Shown one piece after another: positions 8,464-16,981 of a stretch of DNA of 64,000 nucleotides (position 1 is its first letter; each line of letters opens with the position of its first letter). The notes below the pieces were generated by a model. The model saw only the letters and a program-made list of their open reading frames with translations. It was not told where the DNA came from and did not search any database. Where the stretch lies: assembly GCA_001580565.1 (NCBI GenBank), contig LRBF01000262.1:1-64000 (forward strand), read 5' to 3'. Source of the stretch: Caballeronia megalochromosomata (GTDB lineage: Bacteria > Pseudomonadota > Gammaproteobacteria > Burkholderiales > Burkholderiaceae). A program made the position numbers and the translations under genes.

Positions 8464-9393
8464 ATGGATCGTTTTCTCAGCATCGAGGCCTTCGTGCGCG
8501 TGGCGGAAACCAGCAGTTTCGCAGAGGCGGCGCGGCAGCTCGGGGTGGCCAGTTCGGTGGTCACCACGCGCATCCAGCAGCTAGAAAAATTCCTCAACGT
8601 GCCGTTGTTTCACCGCAGCACGCGACATGTGCGGCTTTCCGATGTCGGTGAGGCGTTCTATCGGGACTGCGCGGAAGTGGTGGGGCGCGTCAACGAGCTG
8701 ACCGACCAGATGCGCGAGTTGCGCGCAACGCCGACCGGGCGGCTCCGCATCCAGATGCTGCCGGGCTTCGCGCTAGGCCACTTCGGCGCATCGCTGGCCG
8801 AATTCAATCGGCGGTATCCCGGCATCCAGCTCGACGTGATCGTCAATGACCGGGTCGTGGACCCGATCGAGGAAGGCTTCGACGTCGCGTTTCAGATCTT
8901 CCCGCCGATCTCCGAATCCCTGATCGAGCGGCGTCTCTTCACCGTCCGGCGTCTGTTTTGCGCCGCGCCCTCGTACCTGCACGAGCATGGCGCGCCGCGG
9001 CATCCGCGTGACTTGCTGGATCACCGGACGGCGCTTTATTCGGGCTATCCGTCGCGCAATCGCTGGACGATGACGCGCGGCGACGAGGTCGTGGAAATCG
9101 AACTGCCGGGCATCATCCGCTCCAATTCGGTCCATCTGCTGCATGACTACGCGCTGACGGGCGGCGGAATCGTGTGCCTGCCGACGCTGGTGGCGAGCGC
9201 CTCGCTGCTGGATGGGTCGCTCGTGCCGATTCTGGCGGACTATGCGCTCTCACCGATGAACTTCGCAGCCGTCTATCCGGCGACGCAACGGCAGGGGCTC
9301 AAGGTGAAGGCGCTGGTCGAGTTCCTTGCCGAGCGACTCGGCCCGGAGCCCGCGTGGGACGTGCCACTCATCGAGCGGGGTTGGGTCAAATAA
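8464..9393 (+). CDS. LysR-family regulator (CrgA-like)
   Basis: 309 aa. N-terminal winged HTH (FVRVAETSSFAEAARQLGVASSVVTTRIQQLE) and a C-terminal effector-binding domain. The frame is open from 8350, but ATG 8464 gives the standard LysR N-terminus MDRFLSIEAFVRVAE. Transcribed behind the MFS gene and convergent with the next LysR gene. LysR proteins usually control a neighbour, and the MFS gene is the obvious candidate. Confidence 0.9.
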   Translation: MDRFLSIEAFVRVAETSSFAEAARQLGVASSVVTTRIQQLEKFLNVPLFHRSTRHVRLSDVGEAFYRDCAEVVGRVNELTDQMRELRATPTGRLRIQMLPGFALGHFGASLAEFNRRYPGIQLDVIVNDRVVDPIEEGFDVAFQIFPPISESLIERRLFTVRRLFCAAPSYLHEHGAPRHPRDLLDHRTALYSGYPSRNRWTMTRGDEVVEIELPGIIRSNSVHLLHDYALTGGGIVCLPTLVASASLLDGSLVPILADYALSPMNFAAVYPATQRQGLKVKALVEFLAERLGPEPAWDVPLIERGWVK

Positions 9394-9440
9394 ACATGCA
9401 ACTAACTGTCTGTCCTTCACACACCCTGTAAAACCGGCAA

Positions 9441-10322
9441 TCAACGACGCTGCGGCCCGAACATCCGCGACAACGCCTTCGCGAGTTCCTTCACGACGGT
9501 ATCGGCGGTCGGACGATGCAGCAGCGCAATATCCATCGTCTCGATCGCGGGCAGCCCGCTTTTCGTCGTCAACACGACGTGATCCGGCGAAACCGCTCGC
9601 GCGGGAAGCAGGCTGATTCCCAGGCCATCGGCGACGGCCGCCTGGATGCCGCTCAGACTCGAACTGATGAAGCTCAGCCGCCAGCGTCGTCCGATGCTTT
9701 CGATCGCGTTGGTCATGTCGTCGCGGTACAGCCCGCGCGGCGGGAATGCGACGAGGGGAATCGGATCGAGCTGGAAGGAAGGATTCTTCGCGCTGTCGAT
9801 CCATCGCAGTTGTTCCGGCCAGGTCGCGACAGCCTCGCGGCTGTTGCGCCGTTGCTTCACGAGGATCAGGTCGAGGTCGCCGCGATCGTAGCTGTTGCTG
9901 ACGTCGCGGCTCAGTCCGCTCGTCACTTCGAGCTTCACCTGTGGATGCTTGCGATTGAACGCCGCCAGCATATGCGTCGTGGGTCCGCCGACGAAGTCTT
10001 CCGGCACGCCGAGACGCACCGTCAGGCCCACGTTCGCGCCCGACAGCGCCTCGATCATTTCATCGTTGAGCGCAAGCATCCGGCGTGCGTAGGCGAGCAG
10101 GGTTTCGCCGGCGTCGGTTGGGCGGACGTCGCGGCTGCCACGTTCGAGCAGCTTGTGTCCTGCCATCTCCTCCAGACGACGCACCTTCTGGCTCACCGTC
10201 GACTGCGTCGAATGAAGCCGTGCGGAGGCCGCGGTGAAGGTGCCGCAATCGGCCACCATGACGATGGCTTTCAGCAGGTCGAGGTCGAACAGCGGCGTAC
10301 GTGCTTTGGGAACGTGTTTCAT
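9441..10322 (-). CDS. LysR-family regulator, divergent from the porin operon
   Basis: 293 aa. HTH at about 20-50 (DLLKAIVMVADCGTFTAASARLHSTQSTVSQKVRRLEE) and a substrate-binding-like C-terminal domain. The ORF reaches 10508, but the extra N-terminal part is Arg-rich and non-LysR, so I start at ATG 10322 (MKHVPKAR). No strong Shine-Dalgarno sequence is visible. It is divergent from the porin/symporter/amidohydrolase operon, and the operator-like dyad at 10431-10455 lies about 110 bp upstream of its start. A near-copy of that dyad at 18328-18352 suggests that this protein controls both arms of the island. Confidence 0.88.
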   Translation of the reverse strand: MKHVPKARTPLFDLDLLKAIVMVADCGTFTAASARLHSTQSTVSQKVRRLEEMAGHKLLERGSRDVRPTDAGETLLAYARRMLALNDEMIEALSGANVGLTVRLGVPEDFVGGPTTHMLAAFNRKHPQVKLEVTSGLSRDVSNSYDRGDLDLILVKQRRNSREAVATWPEQLRWIDSAKNPSFQLDPIPLVAFPPRGLYRDDMTNAIESIGRRWRLSFISSSLSGIQAAVADGLGISLLPARAVSPDHVVLTTKSGLPAIETMDIALLHRPTADTVVKELAKALSRMFGPQRR

Positions 10323-10430
10323 CGACCCAGTTGATCTTCGAATTCGGACTCCGACTTCTATCACGCGTGACCGGCGCTGGCAATCGCACGGCAGCCGCGT
10401 TTTTCGGTATTTGGTTTTCGACTGATGTCC

Positions 10431-10455
10431 ATTCGAACATTTAATTTTTGAATAC
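10431..10455 (+). promoter_or_regulatory. operator-like dyad shared with 18328-18352
   Basis: The first 17 bp, ATTCGAACATTTAATTT, recur exactly, inverted, at 18336-18352, and 22 of 25 bp match overall. Here ATTCGAA and TTTGAAT form an imperfect inverted repeat with a 9-nt spacer, a LysR-box geometry. It sits between the LysR gene and the porin gene. Confidence 0.7.
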
Positions 10456-10583
10456 AAGGGGACATGGATAACATCAGCCCGACGTTGATGCGAATGGCCA
10501 GCCATCACCCTTCGACGTCAGACAAAAAACTCGAACGCGGGCGCAGAAAAGCCCCGTTACGAGACAAATGCCCGGAGACAAGG

Positions 10584-11711
10584 ATGAAGAAAGCGCAGGT
10601 GAACACTTGGAGGACATCGCTCGTGGCGGCCGGCACAGGCATGGTGCTGGCGGGCACGGCGAGCGCGCAGTCCAGCGTGGTGCTGTACGGCATTGTCGAT
10701 GCCGGCATCACGTACACGAACAACCAGCAAGGCCACTCGGCATGGCAGGCGACGGGCGGTAACGAGTCGGGACCGCGCTGGGGCCTGCTCGGATCGGAAG
10801 ATCTCGGCGGCGGCCTGAAAGCGAATTTCAAGCTGGAGAATGGCTTCAACGTGATGAACGGCGCGGCCATGCAGGCCGGCCGGATGTTCGGGCGGCAGGC
10901 CTGGGTCGGCATGAGCAGCGAGAGACTCGGCGCGGTCACGCTGGGCCGCCAGTACAACACCGTCCAGGATATTCTCGGCTCGATCCAGATCAGCAATACG
11001 CTCGCTCAGTATTCGACCCATCCGTTCGACAACGACGACATCAACAACACGTTTCGCACGAACAATGCCGTCAAGTACGTCTCGCCGGTCTTCGCCGGAT
11101 TGCAGGCGAACGCGATGTACGGCTTTTCGAATTCCACCGGCTTCGCGGCCAACAATAGCTGGAGCGCGGGTCTCAACTACACGCGCGGGCCGCTCAATCT
11201 CGGCGCGGCGTACGCGCGCATGAATCAGCCCGCGAGCAGCGCGGTGGGCGCGGTCGCGTCCGACAACTACTACGCGCCGAGCGCCGCGGTCTTCGGAACG
11301 CGTCTTGTCGATGCGACGCGCCAGCAGATCTGGGGCGCGGGCGGGACCTACACGTTCGGTCCCGCCACGCTCGGGTTGCTCTACACGGGCACGGACTTCA
11401 ACATGGCCTCGGGCGGCGCGCTGCGTTTCGGAAACTATGAAGGCAGCGTGCGCTATTCGTTGTCGCCGGCGCTGATCGCGGCCGTCGGTTATACCTACAC
11501 GCAGGCGTCGCAAGGCGATACGAGTGGGCACTATCATCAGGTCTCGGGCGGTCTCCAGTATCTGTTGTCCAAGCGCACGGACGTCTACGTGAACGGCTTT
11601 TATCAGAAGGCGACGGCTGGCATCGGTCATGCATGGATCGACGGCATCGCCGCGCCATCGTCGACGACTTCGCAACTGGCGTTCGTCGCCGGTCTGCGTC
11701 AGAAGTTCTGA
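10584..11711 (+). CDS. outer-membrane porin (Gram-negative general porin family)
   Basis: 375 aa. Signal peptide ends GTASAQ (cleavage after A25 or so). The mature N-terminus SSVVLYGIVDAGITYTNN is the hallmark of Burkholderia/Neisseria-type 16-strand porins; RWGLLGSEDLGGGLKANFKLENGF and the C-terminal aromatic residue (QKF) also fit. The ORF runs from 10464, but GGAG before ATG 10584 and the signal peptide fix the start. First gene of the rightward operon and probably the outer-membrane entry route for its substrate. Confidence 0.93.
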   Translation: MKKAQVNTWRTSLVAAGTGMVLAGTASAQSSVVLYGIVDAGITYTNNQQGHSAWQATGGNESGPRWGLLGSEDLGGGLKANFKLENGFNVMNGAAMQAGRMFGRQAWVGMSSERLGAVTLGRQYNTVQDILGSIQISNTLAQYSTHPFDNDDINNTFRTNNAVKYVSPVFAGLQANAMYGFSNSTGFAANNSWSAGLNYTRGPLNLGAAYARMNQPASSAVGAVASDNYYAPSAAVFGTRLVDATRQQIWGAGGTYTFGPATLGLLYTGTDFNMASGGALRFGNYEGSVRYSLSPALIAAVGYTYTQASQGDTSGHYHQVSGGLQYLLSKRTDVYVNGFYQKATAGIGHAWIDGIAAPSSTTSQLAFVAGLRQKF

Positions 11712-11731
11712 CAGCTCATGCGAGGAACCCC

Positions 11732-11950
11732 ATGAAACTCCGCATTCTTCTTGCCGCGCTGCCGTTCATCGGCCTCTACTCGGGCGGCTCGCTCGCCGCG
11801 CACACGCCGCTTCTGTTCGGCGTGCCGTTTCTGCTGGTGTGGAATCTGTTCTGGATGGCGGCGACCGCCGCGATCCTGGCGCTCATCTATTGTCTCGACA
11901 GCCGCGACGAAGCGGCTGGCGCGAGCGAACGCGCGGGAGGCACGCAATGA
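11732..11950 (+). CDS. small membrane protein DUF3311 (symporter accessory)
   Basis: 72 aa with two TM helices (about 4-24 and 30-56). PFIGLYSG and the VPFLLVWNLFWM segment are typical of DUF3311, which almost always sits directly before an SSS-family symporter gene. The stop overlaps the start of that symporter (ATGA at 11947-11950). GAGG precedes ATG 11732. It is probably a small subunit or stabiliser of the transporter. Confidence 0.88.
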   Translation: MKLRILLAALPFIGLYSGGSLAAHTPLLFGVPFLLVWNLFWMAATAAILALIYCLDSRDEAAGASERAGGTQ

Positions 11951-13428
11951 ACGCGTCGCTGATCATCATCGTTCTGTTCGCGATCTTCGCGCTGGCCGTG
12001 GGACTTTACGCGCGTCGCGGAAAAAAGCAGCTCAGCCTAGAGCAATGGGCGGTCGGCGGACGTGGCTTCGGTTCGCTGCTGACCTTCCTGCTGATGGCGG
12101 GCGAGGCCTTCTCGACCTTCTCGTTCCTCGGCGCAAGCGGCTGGACCTACAGCAAGGGCGTGCCGGCGTTCTACATCCTCTCGTACGGCTGCCTCGCGTA
12201 TGTGCTCGGCTACTGGATGCTGCCCGCCATCTGGCGCTATGCGAAGGATCGCAATCTCGTATCGTTCGCCGACTACTTCGCATCGAAGTACGACAGCCGC
12301 GCGATCGGCGTACTCGTATCGATCGTGGCCGTGTTCGCGATGGTGTCGCTCCTGATCATCCAGTTGCGCGGGCTCGGCATCATCGTCTCCGAGATGTCGT
12401 ATGGCCTGATCTCGCAGAACACCGCGATCTGGATCAGCGCGGTGCTGATGGTCGCGTATATGACCGTCTCGGGCATTCACGGCTCCGCAAGCATCGCGAT
12501 CTTCAAGGACGTGCTGATCCTCGGCCTCGCGATCTTCCTCGGCACCTACCTGCCGCTGCATTACTTCGGCGGCTTCGGCGAGATGTTCGCGCGTATCGAT
12601 GCCGTGCATCCGGAACTCCTGCGCATGCCCGAGCGCGGTTTCAATCTGAGCTGGTACAACTCGACACTGCTGCTCACTTCGATCGGCTACTACCTGTATC
12701 CGCACGGCTTCACGGCGGTGTACGTGGCGCGCGACGCATCGGCGCTGCGCAAGAACGTGGTGCTGATGCCGATCTATCAGGTGCTCATCGCGTTCCTGTT
12801 CCTCGTCGGCTTCGCCGCCGTGCTCACCGTGCACGGGCTCGAAGGCGCGCAAACCGATCTCGCGCTGCTGCGGCTCGTCAAGCAGACGTTTCCGTCGTGG
12901 TTCGTGGGCATCGTCGGCGGGGCGGGGCTGCTCACCGCACTGGTGCCGGGTTCGCTCATCATGCTCAATGCATCGACGACGATCGCGCGTAACATCTATC
13001 GCGAAGGCTTCGCGCCGCAGGCGAGCGACAGGGACGTGGCGCGCGTCGCCCGTATCGCGCTGCCGCTCTTCACGCTGGTCGTCGTGTTTTTCGTATTGCG
13101 CGGCGGAGCCACCTTCGTCGCGCTCGCGATCTTCTCATCGAGCCTGCTCACGCAACTGGTGCCGATGCTCGCGTCGAGTTTTCTGAAGCGGCCGTTCGGC
13201 ACACGCGAAGCGGCGTTCGGCGGTATCGCGGCAGGCGGCGTCGTGCTCGGGCTGTCGAGCTGGGGCGGCATGACGCTGGCGTCCGCGTTCCCCAACGCGC
13301 CGCTCGCGTTCACGTCCATTAACATGGGGCTCGTCGCGCTGTTCGCGAATGCCGTGGTCTTTGTTGCAATCAGCGCCGCGCAGCGCTTGCTGCGCGCACG
13401 TATCGACACTGCCGTTGGATCGGCATGA
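11947..13428 (+). CDS. sodium:solute symporter (SSS family)
   Basis: 493 aa with about 13 TM segments. Family marks: N-terminal EQWAVGGRGFGSLLTFLLMAGEAFSTFSFLG and the ALVPGSLIMLNASTTIARNIYR segment typical of the SSS core. These carriers use a Na+ gradient to import carboxylates, amino acids, ureides or nucleobases. It overlaps the genes on both sides by 4 bp (ATGA), so it is translationally coupled to DUF3311 and to the amidohydrolase behind it. It should import the substrate of those hydrolases. Confidence 0.92.
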   Translation: MNASLIIIVLFAIFALAVGLYARRGKKQLSLEQWAVGGRGFGSLLTFLLMAGEAFSTFSFLGASGWTYSKGVPAFYILSYGCLAYVLGYWMLPAIWRYAKDRNLVSFADYFASKYDSRAIGVLVSIVAVFAMVSLLIIQLRGLGIIVSEMSYGLISQNTAIWISAVLMVAYMTVSGIHGSASIAIFKDVLILGLAIFLGTYLPLHYFGGFGEMFARIDAVHPELLRMPERGFNLSWYNSTLLLTSIGYYLYPHGFTAVYVARDASALRKNVVLMPIYQVLIAFLFLVGFAAVLTVHGLEGAQTDLALLRLVKQTFPSWFVGIVGGAGLLTALVPGSLIMLNASTTIARNIYREGFAPQASDRDVARVARIALPLFTLVVVFFVLRGGATFVALAIFSSSLLTQLVPMLASSFLKRPFGTREAAFGGIAAGGVVLGLSSWGGMTLASAFPNAPLAFTSINMGLVALFANAVVFVAISAAQRLLRARIDTAVGSA

Positions 13429-14624
13429 CAATCATGACTCGCTCTCTCTATCTCTCCAATGTCCGGCTGGCCGATGGCCAGACGGTTTCCGTCTCAATCG
13501 CCGATGGCCGTATCGAGGCGCTCGGCGCGCATGTCGCGGCGCCGCCCGGTGCGAGCGTCGAGAACGGCGCCGGCGCGCTGCTGCTGCCCGGTTTCGTCGA
13601 AGGCCACACGCATATCGACAAGAGCAACTGGGGCCGTCCGTGGTATCGCAACGAGGTCGGCCCGCTGCTCACCGACCGCATCAACAACGAACGCGAGTGG
13701 CGCAAGACGTCGGGACACGATGCGGGCGCGCAATCGCTCGCGCTGTCGCGCGCATTCGTGCAGGCGGGCACCACGCGTCTGCGCACGCATGTCGATATCG
13801 ACACCGATGCACGCCTGGGCTATCTCGAAGGCGTGCTCGCGACGCGGGAAACAATGCGCGACACGCTGGAGATGCAGATCGTCGCGTTTCCGCAGTCGGG
13901 CATGCTGGTTCGTCCCGGCACGGTCGAACTGCTCGGCAGCGCGCTCGCAGAAGGCGCCGACGTGCTCGGCGCGCTCGATCCCGCGTTGATCGACGGCGAT
14001 CCCGTGGCATCGCTGAACGCGACCTTCGCGCTTGCGCAACGGCATGGCAAGCCGATCGATATCCATCTGCACGAGCCGGGTGAAGTCGGCGCATTCACGC
14101 TGAAGCTGCTGCTGGATCGCGTCGAGGCGATGGGCATGCAGGGCAGGGTGGTCGTCAGCCACGGCTTTTGTCTGGGCGCCTTGCCGGAGTCTCAACGCGA
14201 TGCGCTGCTCGATCGAATCGCTCATCTGCGCGTGGCGCTGCTGACGAGCGCACCGCCGTCGCGCACGGTTCCGCCGCTCAAGCTGAGCCGCGAGAAGGGC
14301 ATCACGATGTTCGGCGGCAACGACGGCATTCGCGACACCTGGTCGCCGTATGGCGTTCCCGACATGCTCGAACGGGCGATGCTGATCGGCATGCGCTACG
14401 ACCTGCGTCGCGACGACGATCTCATGGTCGCATTCGATTGCGTCAGCGAGGCCGCCGCGCGCGGATGCGGTTTCGCCGACTACGGCCTGCGCGCCGGTGC
14501 ACGTGCGGACCTCGTGCTGGTCGATGCGCAGACCATCGCGCACGCGGTGGTCGCGCGGCCCACGCGCAAGCTCGTGGTGGCGAACGGACGCATCGTTGCG
14601 CGTGACGGAGCGCTCGCGTCATGA
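13425..14624 (+). CDS. cytosine-deaminase-like metal-dependent amidohydrolase
   Basis: 399 aa, amidohydrolase superfamily, cytosine deaminase branch. The metal and catalytic residues of that branch are all present: H61 and H63 (EGHTHIDKS), H214 and E217 (IDIHLHEPG), H246 (VVSHGF) and D300 (GGNDGIRD). It should deaminate or hydrolyse a cyclic amidine or amide; family members act on cytosine, isocytosine, creatinine or triazine derivatives. It overlaps the symporter and the next amidohydrolase by 4 bp each. A paralogue with the same motifs lies at 16982-18217 on the other strand. Exact substrate unknown. Confidence 0.87.
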   Translation: MTIMTRSLYLSNVRLADGQTVSVSIADGRIEALGAHVAAPPGASVENGAGALLLPGFVEGHTHIDKSNWGRPWYRNEVGPLLTDRINNEREWRKTSGHDAGAQSLALSRAFVQAGTTRLRTHVDIDTDARLGYLEGVLATRETMRDTLEMQIVAFPQSGMLVRPGTVELLGSALAEGADVLGALDPALIDGDPVASLNATFALAQRHGKPIDIHLHEPGEVGAFTLKLLLDRVEAMGMQGRVVVSHGFCLGALPESQRDALLDRIAHLRVALLTSAPPSRTVPPLKLSREKGITMFGGNDGIRDTWSPYGVPDMLERAMLIGMRYDLRRDDDLMVAFDCVSEAAARGCGFADYGLRAGARADLVLVDAQTIAHAVVARPTRKLVVANGRIVARDGALAS

Positions 14625-16072
14625 ACGAGCATGAACACGTCGACATACTGATCGAGCACGGCTGCGTAATCACGATGGATCCATCGCGCCGTGTCATCGA
14701 CGATGGCGCGGTGGCGGTGAAGGGCGGTCGCATCGTCGCCGTCGGCGAAACGAGCGAACTGGCGCGGCGATATCGGGCAGGGCGCGTGATCGATGCGCGC
14801 CGCAAGGCCGTGTTGCCCGGCCTGATCGACGCGCACGCCCACGCCGGGCACGCGATGCTCAGAACGATCGGCGGCGCCGACGGCGATGCGTGGACAGCGG
14901 CATGCGAGGCGATCTATACGCGCGCGTCGGACGAAGCCTTCTGGGAAACGGAGTCGCATCTCGCAGCGCTCGAGCGTCTGAAGGCGGGCGTGACGACCGG
15001 CGTTTCGCTACTGGGAGGCGGCGATTCGATCATGCGCGTCGACGATCCCGTGTACGCGCGGCGTCATTGCGACGCGGTGGTGAGGACGGGCACACGATCG
15101 ATCGTCGCGGTCGGTCCGTCGCGCCCGCCAGCGCCTCGTGCCTACACACGGCACGGCGCAAACGGCAGCGAAACCCGCGACGTCGATTTCGACCGCATGT
15201 TCGACGTGTGCAACGACGTCGTCGATGCGTGTCACGGCGATGCCGATGGCCGTATCCAGATCGCGTTGATGTTGCCCGTGTTCGCGCCGCAGCATTACCC
15301 CGACGTCGCGCGCCATGAACACAATTATCGGCGTGAAGCAGAGCGCTATATGTCGATGGCGCGCGAACGGGATTTGAATTTCACGCAGGACGGTCATCGC
15401 GCGGGCACGCTCGATTTCGCGCATCGCGAACTGGGACTGCTGAACGCGAGGTCGTTCATGTCGCATGCGATCGATCTGACGGAAGCGGACATCGCGGCGT
15501 GCGTGGAAACGGGCGCTTCGATCGTGCACAACCCGAGCGCGATCATGTCGATCATCGGCCGCTGCCCGGTGCCGGAACTGATCGACGCGGGCGTAACGGT
15601 GGCGATCGGTTCCGATGGCGCCGCGCCCGATCGCGGTTATGACATGTTCCGCCATATGTGGCAGTGCATGCATTATCATCGGCGGCACTTTCGCGACCCC
15701 GATGTTCTTCCGCACGGCAAGGTGCTCGAAATGGTGACGATTGACGCCGCCCGCGCCTTGTCGCTCGATCACGAACTGGGCTCGCTCGAAGCGGGCAAGC
15801 AGGCCGACATCATTCTCGTCGATCTCTTCAAGCCGCATCTGATGCCGATGAACATGCCTGTCTATCGCGTCACGTGCTTCGCGAACGCGGGCGACGTATG
15901 CATGACGATGGTCGGCGGCAAGATCCTGATGGAGGACTATCGGGTGATGTCGGTCGACGAAGGAGAGATACTCGAACGCGTCTCGCAGGTTGCGGATCGC
16001 ACGTTCGAGCGCGCGGGCCTGCGTCATTTGCTGGACGCGCCACGCACGTTGTGGGGGAACAGCCACTATTGA
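14621..16072 (+). CDS. ATZ/TRZ-like amidohydrolase with altered metal motif
   Basis: 483 aa, amidohydrolase superfamily, chlorohydrolase/8-oxoguanine-deaminase-like. H72 and H74 (DAHAHAGH), H282 (FMSHAIDLTEADI) and D332 (GSDGAAPD) are in place. Where canonical members have the strand with metal His and catalytic Glu (HxxE type), this protein reads FTQDGH (254-259), so the third His/Glu pair is changed or shifted. It may bind one metal differently or use another reaction. Last gene of the porin operon, followed by a strong terminator hairpin. Confidence 0.82.
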   Translation: MNEHEHVDILIEHGCVITMDPSRRVIDDGAVAVKGGRIVAVGETSELARRYRAGRVIDARRKAVLPGLIDAHAHAGHAMLRTIGGADGDAWTAACEAIYTRASDEAFWETESHLAALERLKAGVTTGVSLLGGGDSIMRVDDPVYARRHCDAVVRTGTRSIVAVGPSRPPAPRAYTRHGANGSETRDVDFDRMFDVCNDVVDACHGDADGRIQIALMLPVFAPQHYPDVARHEHNYRREAERYMSMARERDLNFTQDGHRAGTLDFAHRELGLLNARSFMSHAIDLTEADIAACVETGASIVHNPSAIMSIIGRCPVPELIDAGVTVAIGSDGAAPDRGYDMFRHMWQCMHYHRRHFRDPDVLPHGKVLEMVTIDAARALSLDHELGSLEAGKQADIILVDLFKPHLMPMNMPVYRVTCFANAGDVCMTMVGGKILMEDYRVMSVDEGEILERVSQVADRTFERAGLRHLLDAPRTLWGNSHY

Positions 16073-16082
16073 AGCCGGACCC

Positions 16083-16116
16083 TTGCGGCACGCCCGGGCA
16101 GCGGGGCGTGCCGCAA
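16083..16116. terminator. bidirectional hairpin terminator
   Basis: Thirteen-bp perfect arms TTGCGGCACGCCC (16083-16095) and GGGCGTGCCGCAA (16104-16116) with an 8-nt loop. It lies between two convergent genes, 11 bp after one stop and 12 bp from the other. No long U tract on either side. Confidence 0.75.
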
Positions 16117-16127
16117 ACACGCGGAAA

Positions 16128-16961
16128 TCAACGCGGCGCGTTGAGCGTCAGCTTCATATGACGGTTGACGTCCTTGTACAGCAGATAGCGGAAGCGGCTC
16201 GGCCCGCCTGCATAACACGCTTGCGGACAGAATGCGCGCAGCCACATGAAATCGCCTGCTTCGACTTCGACCCAGTCCTGATTCAGCCGATAGACCGCCT
16301 TGCCTTCCAGCACATACAGGCCGTGTTCCATCACGTGCGTTTCCGCGAACGGGATGACGCCGCCGGGCTGGAACGTGACGATATTCACGTGCATGTCGTG
16401 ACGCATGTCGCTGCTATCGACGAAGCGCGTCGTCACCCAGCGTCCTTCGGTGCCGGGCATCGGAATCGGCTCGATATCCTGCTCGTTCGTCGCGAAGGCT
16501 TCGGGAAGCGGCACGCCATCCACGGCTTCATAGTGCTTGCGGACCCAGTGAAAGCGGGCGGTATCCTTATGACGATTGCGCAGTTGCCAGTTCGTGCCGG
16601 GCGGAATGAATGCATAGCCGCCGGTCTTCAGGACGTGCAACGTGCCCTGCAGCGTCACTTCGATTTCGCCTTCGACGACGAAGAGCACGCCTTCGGCCTT
16701 CGGATCCTGTTCAGGGTTCTCGCTACCGCCGCCGGACGCCACTTCCATGATGTATTGCGAGAACGTTTCGGCGAACCCCGACAGCGGACGCGCCAGCACC
16801 CAGAGACGCGTCTTGTCCCAGAACGGCAGATGACTGGTGACGATATCGCGCATCACGCCCTTGGGAATGACGGCGTACGCTTCAGTGAACATCGCGCGAT
16901 CGGTCAGCAATTCCGTCTGCGATGGATGACCGCCGTGAGGCGCGTAGTAGGTATTTGACAT
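16128..16961 (-). CDS. allE: (S)-ureidoglycine aminohydrolase
   Basis: 277-aa bicupin. It converts (S)-ureidoglycine to (S)-ureidoglycolate and ammonia in allantoin breakdown. The C-terminal cupin carries the expected Mn ligands in AETHVMEHG (E-x-H-x3-H) and a later Gln in FCPQACY. RLWVLARPLSGFAETFSQYIMEV and VEGEIEVTLQG are family-typical. I choose ATG 16961 (MSNTYYAPHGG) with GGAG upstream over the ORF start at 16985. It follows the cytosine-deaminase-like gene (20 bp gap) in a leftward operon. No allantoinase or allantoate amidohydrolase gene is in the window. Confidence 0.9.
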   Translation of the reverse strand: MSNTYYAPHGGHPSQTELLTDRAMFTEAYAVIPKGVMRDIVTSHLPFWDKTRLWVLARPLSGFAETFSQYIMEVASGGGSENPEQDPKAEGVLFVVEGEIEVTLQGTLHVLKTGGYAFIPPGTNWQLRNRHKDTARFHWVRKHYEAVDGVPLPEAFATNEQDIEPIPMPGTEGRWVTTRFVDSSDMRHDMHVNIVTFQPGGVIPFAETHVMEHGLYVLEGKAVYRLNQDWVEVEAGDFMWLRAFCPQACYAGGPSRFRYLLYKDVNRHMKLTLNAPR

Positions 16962-16981
16962 ACACAAGTCTCCGTTAGGGT

